NCBI GenBank assembly: GCA_029224965.1
Contig: JAQXVO010000012.1
Location: 1-64,000 of the forward strand
Length of the DNA stretch: 64,000 nt
DNA from: Lachnospiraceae bacterium
GTDB taxonomy: Bacteria; Bacillota; Clostridia; Lachnospirales; Lachnospiraceae
Direction of reading: 5' to 3'
In this document: positions 21,321 through 31,283 of the stretch, piece after piece
Layout of the letters: every line of letters starts with the position of its first letter
How positions within the stretch are numbered: position 1 is the first letter of the stretch
The notes under the pieces: model-generated
What the model was told of the DNA's origin: nothing
The model's database searches: none
The model's input: the letters and a program-made list of their open reading frames with translations, nothing else
Made by a program: the position numbers and the translations under genes

Positions 21321-22457
21321 TTACTCGGCATCCTGACCCTTCCACTTGGGTTTGCCCAGGCTCAGCCAGCGGAGATAGGCCCGCATGAAAGGATCCAGAC
21401 CCCCGTCCAGGACCTTTTGGGCATTGCTGGATTCCTCGCCGGTCCGAAGGTCCTTGACCATGGTATAGGGCTGAAGGACGTAGGAACGGATCTGGGAACC
21501 AAAGCCGTTCTCCATAACCTCGCCGCGGATGGCCGCTTCCTTCTCGGCATTTTCTTCCAGCTTCTTCATGTAGAGCTTCTGCTTCAGCATCTGCATAGCC
21601 TTGTTCTTGTTCATGAGCTGGGACCGCTCATTCTGACAGGTGACCACGATACCGGTCGGGAAGTGGGTGATTCGAATGGCGGATGAAGTCTTGTTGATGT
21701 GCTGTCCGCCGGCACCCGAAGAACGATAGGTATCGATTCGGATATCCTCGTCCCGGACCTCGACATCCAGATCCTTTTCAATATCCGGCATAACCTCGCA
21801 GGATGAGAAGGAGGTCTGCCGCTTGGCATTGGCGTTGAAGGGAGAAATGCGGACCAGACGGTGAACGCCGTGCTCCGACTTTAAGAAGCCGTAAGCGTTC
21901 TCACCGTTGACCTGGAAGGTTACCGACTTGATACCGGCCTCATCACCCTCCTGCAGGTCCAGAAGCTCGGTCTGAAATCCGTGCTGGTCGGCCCAGCGGG
22001 TGTACATGCGGTAAAGCATGGAGGTCCAGTCACAGGCCTCGGTTCCGCCGGCGCCTGCATGCAGCGTGATGATGGCATTCTCAATATCATACTCACCGGA
22101 CAGGAGGGTCCGGATCTGCAGATTCTCGAGCTTGGTCTTGAATTCCTCGAAATCATTCTGGACTTCCGGAATCATCTCCCGGTCATCCTCTTCATTGGCC
22201 AGATCAATCAGATCCAGGATGTCATTGTACTGGTTTTCCAGACAATGGAAATCCTGGACATCATCCCTCAGAGCCTTGAGCTTTTTGGTCTTCTCGGTAG
22301 ACTCCTGTGGATTGTCCCAGAAATCAGGAGCCTCCATAGCCCGCTCCAGCTCTTCGATCTTATGGTCTTTGTTTTCCAGATCCAGCCCTTTTCTGGTCTC
22401 TTCCAGGGCCGGCTTATAATTCTGCAGGTCAACTTTGATATTATCTAATTCTACCAA
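21321..22457 (-). CDS. prfB: Peptide chain release factor 2, single uninterrupted frame
   Basis: AGAGGTEACDWTSML, SSGAGGQHINKTSSAIRITH. Confidence 0.97.
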   Translation of the reverse strand: MVELDNIKVDLQNYKPALEETRKGLDLENKDHKIEELERAMEAPDFWDNPQESTEKTKKLKALRDDVQDFHCLENQYNDILDLIDLANEEDDREMIPEVQNDFEEFKTKLENLQIRTLLSGEYDIENAIITLHAGAGGTEACDWTSMLYRMYTRWADQHGFQTELLDLQEGDEAGIKSVTFQVNGENAYGFLKSEHGVHRLVRISPFNANAKRQTSFSSCEVMPDIEKDLDVEVRDEDIRIDTYRSSGAGGQHINKTSSAIRITHFPTGIVVTCQNERSQLMNKNKAMQMLKQKLYMKKLEENAEKEAAIRGEVMENGFGSQIRSYVLQPYTMVKDLRTGEESSNAQKVLDGGLDPFMRAYLRWLSLGKPKWKGQDAE

Positions 22458-22551
22458 GGTCTTTTCCTTTCTCTTCTTATCCCTTTATCCGTTCTTATTT
22501 GTTTTCTGTCCGTCCGCAGAGTTTTCTCTGCCGATCTGTAAATCACGCTTC

Positions 22552-23925
22552 CTACTGTTCACCCTTGAGGACCTCGATGGCCTTCTGCACCTGATTGTCC
22601 TTGGTCCAGTCATAGGCCGAACTGCTGTCACCGGTATATTCCAGCTCCAGCTTGATATCCGGTTCAATGCCCTTGCCCTGGATGCAGACGCCGCTCGGCG
22701 TATAGTAGCGGGCAGTGGTCAGCTTGACCGCACTGCCGTCGGACAGAGGCAGGGTGGTCTGCACGATGCCCTTGCCGAATGTCTTGGTTCCGATCACGGT
22801 TCCCTTCTTGAAATCCATGACGGCGCCGGTGAAGATCTCGGCCGCGCTGGCTGTATTCTCATTCACCAGAACAGTCATCGGCATATCCAGCTGCTTCTTG
22901 TCATCCGAAGTATAGTTGGTCCGCTTGCCGTCTTTATTCTTGGTATAAACGACTGTTCCCTTGGGTAGGATGTCGTCGAGGATGGCAACCACGGAATCGA
23001 CCATGCCGCCGCCGTTGTCCCTTAAATCAAAGACAATCGATGTCATGCCCTGCTTCTTCAGATCCTCCAGAGCTTCTTCAAATTCCTTCTGGGTTCCGTC
23101 CGAGAACTGGGAGATCCGGATGTAGCCGATCTTATCCGTCAGCATCTGATGGGATACCGAAGGCACAATGACCTGCTCCCTGGTAATTTCGACGGTCTTT
23201 TCCACTCCGTCCCGAAGATAGACCATGGTGAGCTTTGTTCCCTTCTTGCCGCGGACCCTCTGAACGAAGTCATCCAGGCTTTCCTGATCCGCTTCTTTAC
23301 CGTCGGCCGAGACAATGGTGTCGCCGGCCTGAAGGCCTGCCTTTTTAGCCGGGGAGTCATCATAGACCTGAACAATGGAAACTGCCTTGGTATCCTTGTC
23401 CTGGGTCAGGACCGCGCCGATGCCGGCATAGTCGCCGGACAGGCTGACCATGAGCTCCTGATATTCCTTGGCTGTGTAATATTCGGTATAGGGATCGTCC
23501 ATGCTTTCCATCAGGCCCTTGTAGAGGCCGGTCGCCTTGGCGGAATCGCTCACGTCCTTATAGTAATAGTCGTCGATAATGGAAGAAAGCATATTGAGCT
23601 TGGTCTGTGTCTTTGCACTTAAGAAGCCGTTCGGGCTGATGTGAAGGACCAGACTGGCACCGATACCAATCATGGTCACAAGAACCAGGGCGCTGACAAA
23701 TCCTGCCAGGAAGGTGTGACGCTTCTTTTTCTTCTCGGCCTTCTTTTCAGCTCTGGCCTTCTCCTCTTCCTGTGAAAGTACTTCTGTCCTTCCGGCTCTG
23801 CCTTCTTTCCGGCCGCCGTTTCTGGTGTCAGTTCCGGCTTCGATCTTCATTTCTTCCATCGGATCCCGGTCCGCATTCTGAGCAGAACCGGATTCTCTTC
23901 GATCCTGATTTCGTTCTTCATCCAT
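22552..23925 (-). CDS. S41-family C-terminal processing peptidase
   Basis: PDZ domain plus DLRDNGGGMVDSVVAI, NENTASAAEIFTGAVMD. Confidence 0.93.
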   Translation of the reverse strand: MDEERNQDRRESGSAQNADRDPMEEMKIEAGTDTRNGGRKEGRAGRTEVLSQEEEKARAEKKAEKKKKRHTFLAGFVSALVLVTMIGIGASLVLHISPNGFLSAKTQTKLNMLSSIIDDYYYKDVSDSAKATGLYKGLMESMDDPYTEYYTAKEYQELMVSLSGDYAGIGAVLTQDKDTKAVSIVQVYDDSPAKKAGLQAGDTIVSADGKEADQESLDDFVQRVRGKKGTKLTMVYLRDGVEKTVEITREQVIVPSVSHQMLTDKIGYIRISQFSDGTQKEFEEALEDLKKQGMTSIVFDLRDNGGGMVDSVVAILDDILPKGTVVYTKNKDGKRTNYTSDDKKQLDMPMTVLVNENTASAAEIFTGAVMDFKKGTVIGTKTFGKGIVQTTLPLSDGSAVKLTTARYYTPSGVCIQGKGIEPDIKLELEYTGDSSSAYDWTKDNQVQKAIEVLKGEQ

Positions 23926-23957
23926 AAAAGCAAACTTCCCTTAGGTCTATATTTCAA

Positions 23958-24866
23958 TCACACCTTCAGATGCCGCTTCAGAGTCACCCGGCTTCCGATA
24001 TAGCCGATGCCGACACCTAAAAGGAGGGCAATCGGAAGCAGGAAATGGAAGATCTCCTTTTCCGGCACGAAGTCCACCAGATTGCTTAAGAAGGTAAAAC
24101 GGTTCGAAATATAGGCCAGGATTTTCTGATAGAGAAACCAGAGGATGGTCAGGGGAATCAGCGAACCGATCAGTCCGATGACTACACCTTCGACAACGAA
24201 AGGCGCGCGGACGAAGCTGTCCTTAGCGCCGATCAGCTTCATGATGGCGATCTCATCCTTGCGGACGGAGACACCGACCGTGATGGTGTTGGAGATCAGG
24301 AAGGCTGCGACTGCAATCAGAATCGCGATGACAGCCACCGAGATCAGGGTCAGGAGGCGGTTGAAGTCGGTCAGAGTCCGGGCAGCCGCCTTGGACTGGT
24401 TGACCTTGCGGACCCCGTCCAGCTTCTGCGCATAATTTACGAACTTCTCCTGCTGAGAGACATCCTTGAGATAGACCTGATAGTTGGCGGAATTCGCCAT
24501 AGGGTTGTCATCCTTGAAGGTCTCGGCCGCCTCGGAATCGCCCTTGAAGTATTCCTTCTGGTACTCGGCCCAGGCCTCATCGGCCGAAACGTAGACCATC
24601 TTGTCGACTTCCGGTCTGGCCTTGATTTTGGCTCCGATCGCATCGATCTGGTCCTGGGTCAGGCCCTCGTTAAAGAAGACGGTAACCGATACGCTGGATT
24701 CGGCGTCCTTCACCATGCCGCGGAAGTTGGCACCGATCGAATAGAAGAGACCAAGAAGGAAAATGCAGGCTGCCATGGTTGCAATGGAAGCCATGGAGAA
24801 CATCTTGTTTCGCCAGATGTTCTTGAAGCCCTGTTTGATATTATAAAAGATACTGCTGATTTTCAT
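23958..24866 (-). CDS. ftsX: Cell division protein FtsX
   Basis: IKQGFKNIWRNKMFSMASIATMAACIFLLG, FtsX extracellular domain and C-terminal TMs. Confidence 0.95.
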   Translation of the reverse strand: MKISSIFYNIKQGFKNIWRNKMFSMASIATMAACIFLLGLFYSIGANFRGMVKDAESSVSVTVFFNEGLTQDQIDAIGAKIKARPEVDKMVYVSADEAWAEYQKEYFKGDSEAAETFKDDNPMANSANYQVYLKDVSQQEKFVNYAQKLDGVRKVNQSKAAARTLTDFNRLLTLISVAVIAILIAVAAFLISNTITVGVSVRKDEIAIMKLIGAKDSFVRAPFVVEGVVIGLIGSLIPLTILWFLYQKILAYISNRFTFLSNLVDFVPEKEIFHFLLPIALLLGVGIGYIGSRVTLKRHLKV

Positions 24867-25546
24867 TATAAGTCCTCATCCTCCGGTTCTACATCACTGA
24901 TCAGGGAACCTCTCTTGATCGTAATCACACGCTTCTTCATGCGCTCAACGATCTCCAGATTATGGGTGACGACAAGGACGGTGGTTCCTCTCTTATTGAT
25001 CTCATCCAGGAGACCCATGATCTCCCAGGCGGTATGATTATCGAGATTTCCGGTCGGCTCATCGGCCAGGATGACACGGGGCCGGTTGACCAGGGCCCGG
25101 GCTATGGACACACGCTGCTGCTCACCGCCAGAAAGCTGACGGGGCAGAGACCGGTACTTGGCAGCCAGTCCGACCATGGACAGAACCTGAGGCACCTTCT
25201 TCTTAATCTCACGATTGGAAGCCTCGACGACCTTCATGGCGAAGGCAACATTCTCATAGACATTCCGGTCCGGAAGGAGACGGAAGTCCTGGAAAACGCA
25301 GCCGATATTTCTTCGATATTTGGGAATGGAACGATGTTTGATTCCGGCCAGGTCCTTGCCGTTGACGACAATCCTGCCCTCGGTCGGGGGAAATTCATCC
25401 AAAAGAAGCTTGATCAGTGTAGATTTACCGGAGCCGCTCGCACCGGTTACAAAAACAAACTCACCCGGATGGATGTGCAGACTGATATCGTTCAGGGCAG
25501 GGACTCCCGCCTGATACGACTTACTAACATGTTCAAGTTTGATCAT
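24866..25546 (-). CDS. ftsE: Cell division ATP-binding protein FtsE
   Basis: [53 protein letters not shown]; adjacent to ftsX. Confidence 0.96.
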   Translation of the reverse strand: MIKLEHVSKSYQAGVPALNDISLHIHPGEFVFVTGASGSGKSTLIKLLLDEFPPTEGRIVVNGKDLAGIKHRSIPKYRRNIGCVFQDFRLLPDRNVYENVAFAMKVVEASNREIKKKVPQVLSMVGLAAKYRSLPRQLSGGEQQRVSIARALVNRPRVILADEPTGNLDNHTAWEIMGLLDEINKRGTTVLVVTHNLEIVERMKKRVITIKRGSLISDVEPEDEDL

Positions 25547-25563
25547 TTAAATCAGATCTCCTG

Positions 25564-26673
25564 TCAGAAATTATGGTCCTCCATATAATTCATATACTCT
25601 ACCACCATCAGGGCAATTTTGAAAGTGATGGCGTCCTCGAAGACACGGAGATCCAGGCCCGTAGCCTTCTGCAGCTTATCCAGCCGGTAGACGAGAGTAT
25701 TTCTATGAATGTAAAGCTGACGCGAGGTCTCGGATACATTCAGATTATTTTCGAAGAACTTATTGATAGTTGTGATGGTCTCTTCATCGAAATCGTTCGG
25801 GGTCTTATCCTTGAAGATTTCCTTGATGAACATCTTGCAGAGCGGAATCGGCAGCTGATAGATGAGCCGTCCGATGCCAAGTACCGAGTAGGCAATAACA
25901 TTCCGGTCCTTGAAGAAGATTCTTCCGACATCCAGAGCCAGGGAAGCTTCCTTGTAGGACTGGGAGACGTCCTTGATTTCATTGACAATGGTACCGTAGG
26001 CCACACGGACATTCCGGTCCGGTACGCCATGGAAGAGATCAACGATCGTATTGGCAATCTTCTGGACATCATCGTAGGTATCTCCGGGCTTGAGCTCCTT
26101 TACGATAATGATGTTCTGCTCGTCGACAGCGGTGACGAAATCCTTGGAACGTCCGCTGAACAGAGTTCTGACACGCTCCATGTCGTCTCCGTCCTTGTCA
26201 TCGCCGACTTCAACAACCATGACGATCCGGCGGGCTTCAATGTCCACATGCAGGCGGGTTGCCCGGTTATAAATGTCGACCATAAGGAGGTTGTCCAAAA
26301 GCAGGTTCTTGATGAAGTTATCGCGGTCAAAGCGCTCCCGGTAGGCCACCATGAGTTCCTGGATCTGGAAGGCCAGGATCCGGGCCGCCGTATAGGCTTC
26401 CTCGGAATCTCCCTGGGCAATGACAATAAACTCCAGCCTCTGCTCATCAAAGACCTTCATGTAGTGACATCCGAAGATGGTCTGGCTGTCGGCATCGGAG
26501 CCTGCAAAGCTTCGCGCCGAATCCACATACCGCCTGGTATCCTCCATAGTTGTAGCAAGAATTCCGCCTTCTGAATCTGTCACAGCAAAGTTTTTCTTTG
26601 TGATTTGTGTCAACCCGTCAAGAGTTTTCTGCAGAACCTGATTAGATACCACGATCGCATCCCCCAATTCCAT
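25564..26673 (-). CDS. CdaR/PucR-type transcriptional regulator
   Basis: C-terminal HTH NLNVSETSRQLYIHRNTLVYRLDKLQKATGLDLRVFEDAITFKIA. Confidence 0.87.
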   Translation of the reverse strand: MELGDAIVVSNQVLQKTLDGLTQITKKNFAVTDSEGGILATTMEDTRRYVDSARSFAGSDADSQTIFGCHYMKVFDEQRLEFIVIAQGDSEEAYTAARILAFQIQELMVAYRERFDRDNFIKNLLLDNLLMVDIYNRATRLHVDIEARRIVMVVEVGDDKDGDDMERVRTLFSGRSKDFVTAVDEQNIIIVKELKPGDTYDDVQKIANTIVDLFHGVPDRNVRVAYGTIVNEIKDVSQSYKEASLALDVGRIFFKDRNVIAYSVLGIGRLIYQLPIPLCKMFIKEIFKDKTPNDFDEETITTINKFFENNLNVSETSRQLYIHRNTLVYRLDKLQKATGLDLRVFEDAITFKIALMVVEYMNYMEDHNF

Positions 26674-26922
26674 ACTCGTAACTATACACATTCAACAATT
26701 CCACTGGAATGTTTTATGGTACTTTTACCATATCTTGTTCCAGTTTAATATAAATGCACGAAAAATGGAATACCTCTTTGAATGAATTTATGCATTTTTT
26801 ACAGTTACACTCCTGTCAAGCAGAATTTTCCGGATTCGGTGAATTTTGTCATCATTTAACAAAACAGCCGTTCTTTTTTCCGCCCTCGTCATTTTTTAAC
26901 GCTCTCCGGATTTTGTGCATAA

Positions 26923-27006
26923 TGTGGATAATTCTGTGTATAAGTCGGTTTTTCGGCCTTTCTGATGTGGAAAAGTTTTGCAGTTTCCGTGGATAACTGT
27001 GGATAA
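26923..27006 (+). promoter_or_regulatory. Cluster of five DnaA-box-like 9-mers
   Basis: TGTGGATAA 26923, TGTGTATAA 26935, TGTGGAAAA 26966, CGTGGATAA 26988, TGTGGATAA 26998, same orientation. Confidence 0.65.
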
Positions 27007-27077
27007 AACCTGACAAATTCTAAAAAATGTATAAACTTTGTGCAGTCTGTATAGACAGCTTTGCCAAGCTTCGGATA

Positions 27078-27110
27078 GACAAAAAGGGACCTCATACGAG
27101 GTCCCCCATT
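27078..27110 (-). terminator. Rho-independent terminator of the NlpC/P60 gene
   Basis: Minus strand GGGACCTCGTATGAGGTCCCTTTTTGT. Confidence 0.8.
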
Positions 27111-27131
27111 GTTTCAGATGTTAAAAATGGC

Positions 27132-28472
27132 CTAGTTCAGCACTCTGCGGACAGATACAATCGGCCTGTAGTTAATGTTGGAGTACTTGATACCGGTTCT
27201 CGGGTTGGATGCATTGATCATCTGTCCGCCGCCGGCATAGATACCTACATGACCGCTGTAGCATACAATATCGCCAGGCTGGATTTCAGATACACTGACA
27301 CCTCTTCCTGCAGAACGCATTGCAGAAGAAGAATGAGGAAGGCTGACACCGAACTTCGAATAGACACTCATAACGAATCCAGAGCAGTCCGTACCGTTTG
27401 TCAGGCTGCTTCCGCCGTAGACATAAGGATTGCCAAGGAACTGGCTGGCATAGCTTACAACAGCACTTCCGGATCCGCCGCTCGGAGCAGAATAGGTCTT
27501 TCCGGCTGATGCACTGCCAGTACTCCTGGAAGAACTCTTTGCTGATGCATTTGCTGCTGCCTTTGCTGCTGCCTTTGCTGCTTTTGAAGCGGCTGCCTGT
27601 CTCTGGGCAGCGGCTGCCTGCCTCTGAGCTTCAGCTGCGGCAGCTGCAGCAGCTGCCTGTGCCTGCCTCTGGGCCTCTTCCGCTGCCAGACGTGCCTGCT
27701 CTGCAGCCTTGGATTCAGCATATAAGAAGCTGGTTGCTACAGCAGAAACGTACTGACGGCTAACATAGCCATTTCCGGCATCTGTTGCAACGCCAACCCA
27801 GTCCGGATTGGAATTATCTACAACAGAAAGTTCCGTTGTTCCAGCCACCATGGTAAGCACCTGGGCATTTTCATCTGCTGCAGTACGAACCCGAAGGGTC
27901 GGAGTATTGACTGTTACCTTATTCTGAGCAATGGAATTTACCCGATTTTTATCACCGACAATCAGATAATCCTTCTGAACGTAACCGGTGACATCACCGG
28001 ATGTGATATTATACCAGTCACCTTCCAGACTGTTGACGGTAGCAACATCATTATAATAAAGCTTTCCGGCATAATCGCTGTTGGCATCCGGAGCAGTCCG
28101 GACAAATACGTAATCACTAACATTGGCAACTGCCAGTTTCGAATAGCGGGCCTCCTCTTCGGCTGCGGCATTTGCTGCTGCTACAGCTGCAGCATCCTGA
28201 GCTTCCTTTTCTGCAGTGATCTTAAGATCCGCTTTATTCTGGGAAGATACTGTAATCTTCGAAAGCATGGCAGAGACACCGGCTCTGGTAGATACCGATG
28301 AAGTCTGGATTACCTTTGCGGCCTTTTCTTTAGTGCTTGCGATGGAAGAAGCTGTCAGACTGGATGCTCCGGCAAGAGGAGCAGCTCCGGCTGTGAAAGA
28401 ACTTCCAGCAATCATAGCGCTGGCTGCGATCGTAAAAGTTGCCAGGTTTCTAAATTTCTTACTTTGATTCAT
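27132..28472 (-). CDS. SH3-domain NlpC/P60 cell-wall hydrolase with Ala/Gln-rich linker
   Basis: Signal peptide, two SH3-like repeats, low-complexity AAAAEAQRQ linker, NlpC/P60 domain (GNPYVYGGSSLTNGTDCSGFVMSVYSKFGVSLPHSS, GHVGIYAGGG). Confidence 0.93.
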   Translation of the reverse strand: MNQSKKFRNLATFTIAASAMIAGSSFTAGAAPLAGASSLTASSIASTKEKAAKVIQTSSVSTRAGVSAMLSKITVSSQNKADLKITAEKEAQDAAAVAAANAAAEEEARYSKLAVANVSDYVFVRTAPDANSDYAGKLYYNDVATVNSLEGDWYNITSGDVTGYVQKDYLIVGDKNRVNSIAQNKVTVNTPTLRVRTAADENAQVLTMVAGTTELSVVDNSNPDWVGVATDAGNGYVSRQYVSAVATSFLYAESKAAEQARLAAEEAQRQAQAAAAAAAAEAQRQAAAAQRQAAASKAAKAAAKAAANASAKSSSRSTGSASAGKTYSAPSGGSGSAVVSYASQFLGNPYVYGGSSLTNGTDCSGFVMSVYSKFGVSLPHSSSAMRSAGRGVSVSEIQPGDIVCYSGHVGIYAGGGQMINASNPRTGIKYSNINYRPIVSVRRVLN

Positions 28473-28615
28473 TATCCCATCCCTTTAAAATACTGTTTAC
28501 GAATTTTCTAACAAGAGTCTTAATTGACTTTACGAATCTGCAAAAAATGCTAAATTTCAGATTCATTTGTAACAACTTATCATAAATTGTTACGGATATG
28601 TTAAAAATCCTAAGT

Positions 28616-28644
28616 ATAATAACATGGACAGGATGCTTTGTCAA
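28616..28644 (-). promoter_or_regulatory. Consensus sigma-A promoter of the NlpC/P60 gene
   Basis: Minus strand TTGACA - 17 bp - TATTAT; -35 overlaps the trxB stop region. Confidence 0.75.
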
Positions 28645-29558
28645 TGTTCGATGAGATATCTCTGAACGCTGGTTACGGCGTTGGCTCCATCAGCTGCAGC
28701 TGTAATGACCTGGCGGAGCTGTTTGGTCCGGACATCGCCTGCAGCGAAGATACCGGGGATGGAAGTAATACCATCTTCTCCTGCAATGATATAACCCTTC
28801 TCATCCCGGTCGGGAAGCCAGGCCCAGTCATGGGTATTCGGTTCGGTTCCGACCGCAATGAAAACTCCATTTACTGGAAGCAGCTGACTCTGGCCGGTCT
28901 TCTTGTTATGAACCTTCAGGCCATTGACCTGGCCCTCGCCCTGGATTTCATCCGGTATCGTATCATAAAGCACTTCGATCTTATCGATGGAAAGAGCCTC
29001 ATCCTGAAGAACCTTGGCTCCGCGGAAGGCATCTCTCCGATGAATCAGGTAAACCTTGGAAGCGAAACGGGAAAGGAAGATCGCATCCTCCAGAGCCACA
29101 TCACCGCCTCCGATCACGGCTGTTACCTTGTTCCGGAAAAAAGCACCGTCACAGGTCGCACAGTAGGAAACACCAGCTCCGGTCAGTTCCTTCTCGCCCG
29201 GAATGCCAAGCTTTCGATTGCTGGCACCGGCACAGAGAATAATGGTCCTGGTCAGATAAGTCTCTTTATTAGAAACAACCTTCCACAGACCCCCGTCCTT
29301 TTCCACCGACTGCACAGTCTCCACCCGAATATCGGCACCCAGCTTTTCGGCGTGCTTTTTCATTTCCATGCCAAGCTGCATACCGCTGATGCCCGGAAGA
29401 CCCGGATAATTGTCGACTTCATAGGTGTTTACAATCTGACCGCCGCCCATGGGACTCGGATCCAGGCAGACCATGGAAAGCCCGGCCCGTTTTGCATAAA
29501 TAGAGGCCGTAAGACCGGCAGGACCTCCGCCAATAATCAGTGTATCGAATGACTCCAT
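28641..29558 (-). CDS. trxB: Thioredoxin reductase
   Basis: IIGGGPAGLTASIYAKRAGLS, CATCDGAFF. Confidence 0.96.
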   Translation of the reverse strand: MESFDTLIIGGGPAGLTASIYAKRAGLSMVCLDPSPMGGGQIVNTYEVDNYPGLPGISGMQLGMEMKKHAEKLGADIRVETVQSVEKDGGLWKVVSNKETYLTRTIILCAGASNRKLGIPGEKELTGAGVSYCATCDGAFFRNKVTAVIGGGDVALEDAIFLSRFASKVYLIHRRDAFRGAKVLQDEALSIDKIEVLYDTIPDEIQGEGQVNGLKVHNKKTGQSQLLPVNGVFIAVGTEPNTHDWAWLPDRDEKGYIIAGEDGITSIPGIFAAGDVRTKQLRQVITAAADGANAVTSVQRYLIEH

Positions 29559-29623
29559 AAGAACCGCCTTTCTAATCTGCTATTCAGATTGTGTGTTTTT
29601 ATATTTGGTCAAATATGATTTTA

Positions 29624-30454
29624 TCACACTTTTCGGATTTTTCCACCCTCTAAAGTAATTTTTCTTTCTTTATAAAGATGGCCGACGGCCCGCTTGAAGG
29701 CATTCTTGGAAAGGCCGGTCTCCCGGAAGATGACTTCCGGCTTTGCCTTCTCGGTAAAAGGCAGAACTCCGGCATAGGAATCCAGAAGGTCCAGAATCTT
29801 CTGCGCATCCTCAGGAATTTCTTCCGCAGCAGACTTACGAAGGGAGACATCCAGCTTTCCGTCTTCCTTGACGCCTGTTACATGAAGGTCCAGGACATCG
29901 CCGATCCGAAACTGGCTGGTTTTCTCAAACTTTGGAATCATGCCCGAATACTTGTCGTCCACAGCCACAAAAGTTCCGAAATCATGGCCGAATTCATAGA
30001 TCCGTCCACTGACAGAATCTCCCTTCTGATAAGGAGCCTGGGTCGAAAGGAGACGGTAGAGTCCTCTCATAGATGCAGCCAGACGGCCGGACTTATCGAT
30101 ATAAAGACGAACCAGGATTTCATCACCTGCTTCAACCTTTCCCACCATCTCACGGTAGGGAAGGAAAAGATCCTTTTCCAGACCCCAGTCCAGAAAGCCT
30201 CCGATTTTAGAGACTTCGCGGACCGTAAGAGCCGCCATCTTCCCGAGCGTAATCTTTGGCTCCCTCGTTGTCGCGATCAGCCGGTCCTCTGAGTCCTTAT
30301 AGAGGAAGACCTTCAGGACGTCATTCACGCCTGCTGTCTCAGGTACTTCCTTTTTCGGCAGAAGCACGGTCTCTTCGGACCCGTCCTCGCCCAGATAGGC
30401 ACCGAAGTCCTTGAAGCGGACAATGCGGAGACTCTGTATTTCACCTAATTTCAT
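29624..30454 (-). CDS. S1 RNA-binding protein, CvfB family
   Basis: MKLGEIQSLRIVRFKDFGAYLGE, tandem S1 domains, C-terminal wHTH (FRETGLSKNAFKRAVGHLYKERKI). Confidence 0.88.
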   Translation of the reverse strand: MKLGEIQSLRIVRFKDFGAYLGEDGSEETVLLPKKEVPETAGVNDVLKVFLYKDSEDRLIATTREPKITLGKMAALTVREVSKIGGFLDWGLEKDLFLPYREMVGKVEAGDEILVRLYIDKSGRLAASMRGLYRLLSTQAPYQKGDSVSGRIYEFGHDFGTFVAVDDKYSGMIPKFEKTSQFRIGDVLDLHVTGVKEDGKLDVSLRKSAAEEIPEDAQKILDLLDSYAGVLPFTEKAKPEVIFRETGLSKNAFKRAVGHLYKERKITLEGGKIRKV

Positions 30455-30480
30455 ATCTTTTCCTTTCATATTAAAATTAA

Positions 30481-31191
30481 TCACCTGGTCAGGATACAAA
30501 TGACAGCCAGGACATCTTTTTGGTCCTTCAGAACGGCCGTCATTTTTTCTTCCTCAGTCTTGGTATAAATATAGACCGTATCCCCTAAGACTGCCTGTCT
30601 CCGGTATTCAGTCCGGATGCCCCGGATTTTTCTGCCTTCCGGAAGGACCGCCATGGCTTCCTCCACATATTTCTCATTATTCATATGATGGTTGGAATCC
30701 AGGTAGATCCGGGTCACAAGAAAGCTTCCGGCCTCTCTCAGCTCTTCTGCTGGCGGTGCCGGGATCTTTCGTCCGGTCCAGTTTCCTTTGACCGGTTCAT
30801 CCAGGCCATAGGCGTCTTTCATTTCCTTAGAAGGCAGAGTCGGATGCATCTTTACAAGATCCATAAGGACCCAGATCGACCGGGCCCGGACAAAGGGATC
30901 CTGTCCCGAATATTCCATGGTAAAATCACGAATGGCATAGAGGCCCTTATAGGTAACCGGTCGGGTCGTAATCACGATTTCCTCGCCGATTTTCGGCAGC
31001 CTGTCGATATCAATCTGCCAGGAAAGGATATACCAGCCCTGCCCGTGATCTTTGAGCCAGCTTACGGAAAAGCCGGTATCTTCGGTCTGAAAGGTCGAGC
31101 AGTCCTGAAAGTAGTTAATCAGAGACGGTACCGTGAGGATTCCTTCGGAATCAACTTCACTGTAGCGCACCCTGCCATGCATTTCATACAT
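30481..31191 (-). CDS. Acyl-ACP thioesterase
   Basis: MYEMHGRVRYSEVDSEGILTVPSLINYFQDCSTFQTE; hotdog-fold, DSNHHMNNEKYVEEA. Confidence 0.87.
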   Translation of the reverse strand: MYEMHGRVRYSEVDSEGILTVPSLINYFQDCSTFQTEDTGFSVSWLKDHGQGWYILSWQIDIDRLPKIGEEIVITTRPVTYKGLYAIRDFTMEYSGQDPFVRARSIWVLMDLVKMHPTLPSKEMKDAYGLDEPVKGNWTGRKIPAPPAEELREAGSFLVTRIYLDSNHHMNNEKYVEEAMAVLPEGRKIRGIRTEYRRQAVLGDTVYIYTKTEEEKMTAVLKDQKDVLAVICILTR

Positions 31192-31283
31192 TTTTCTATC
31201 TCCTTTCCTGCAGACTTCTGTCATGGTTTCATCCTTGGAATTCTTCCTATGAATCCCTGCCAGAATGCATCCGCGGATTTCCC

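Noticed and set aside
26900-27010. Chromosomal origin oriC
   Set aside because: DnaA-box cluster is real, but flanking genes are co-directional and no dnaA/dnaN/rpmH/parB genes are present; better explained as a titration or regulatory cluster.
28473-28640. c-di-AMP (ydaO) riboswitch upstream of the NlpC/P60 gene
   Set aside because: Leader is only ~140 nt, AT-rich, and lacks recognisable ydaO consensus; only a sigma-A promoter and a short GTAACAA/TTGTTAC dyad were seen.
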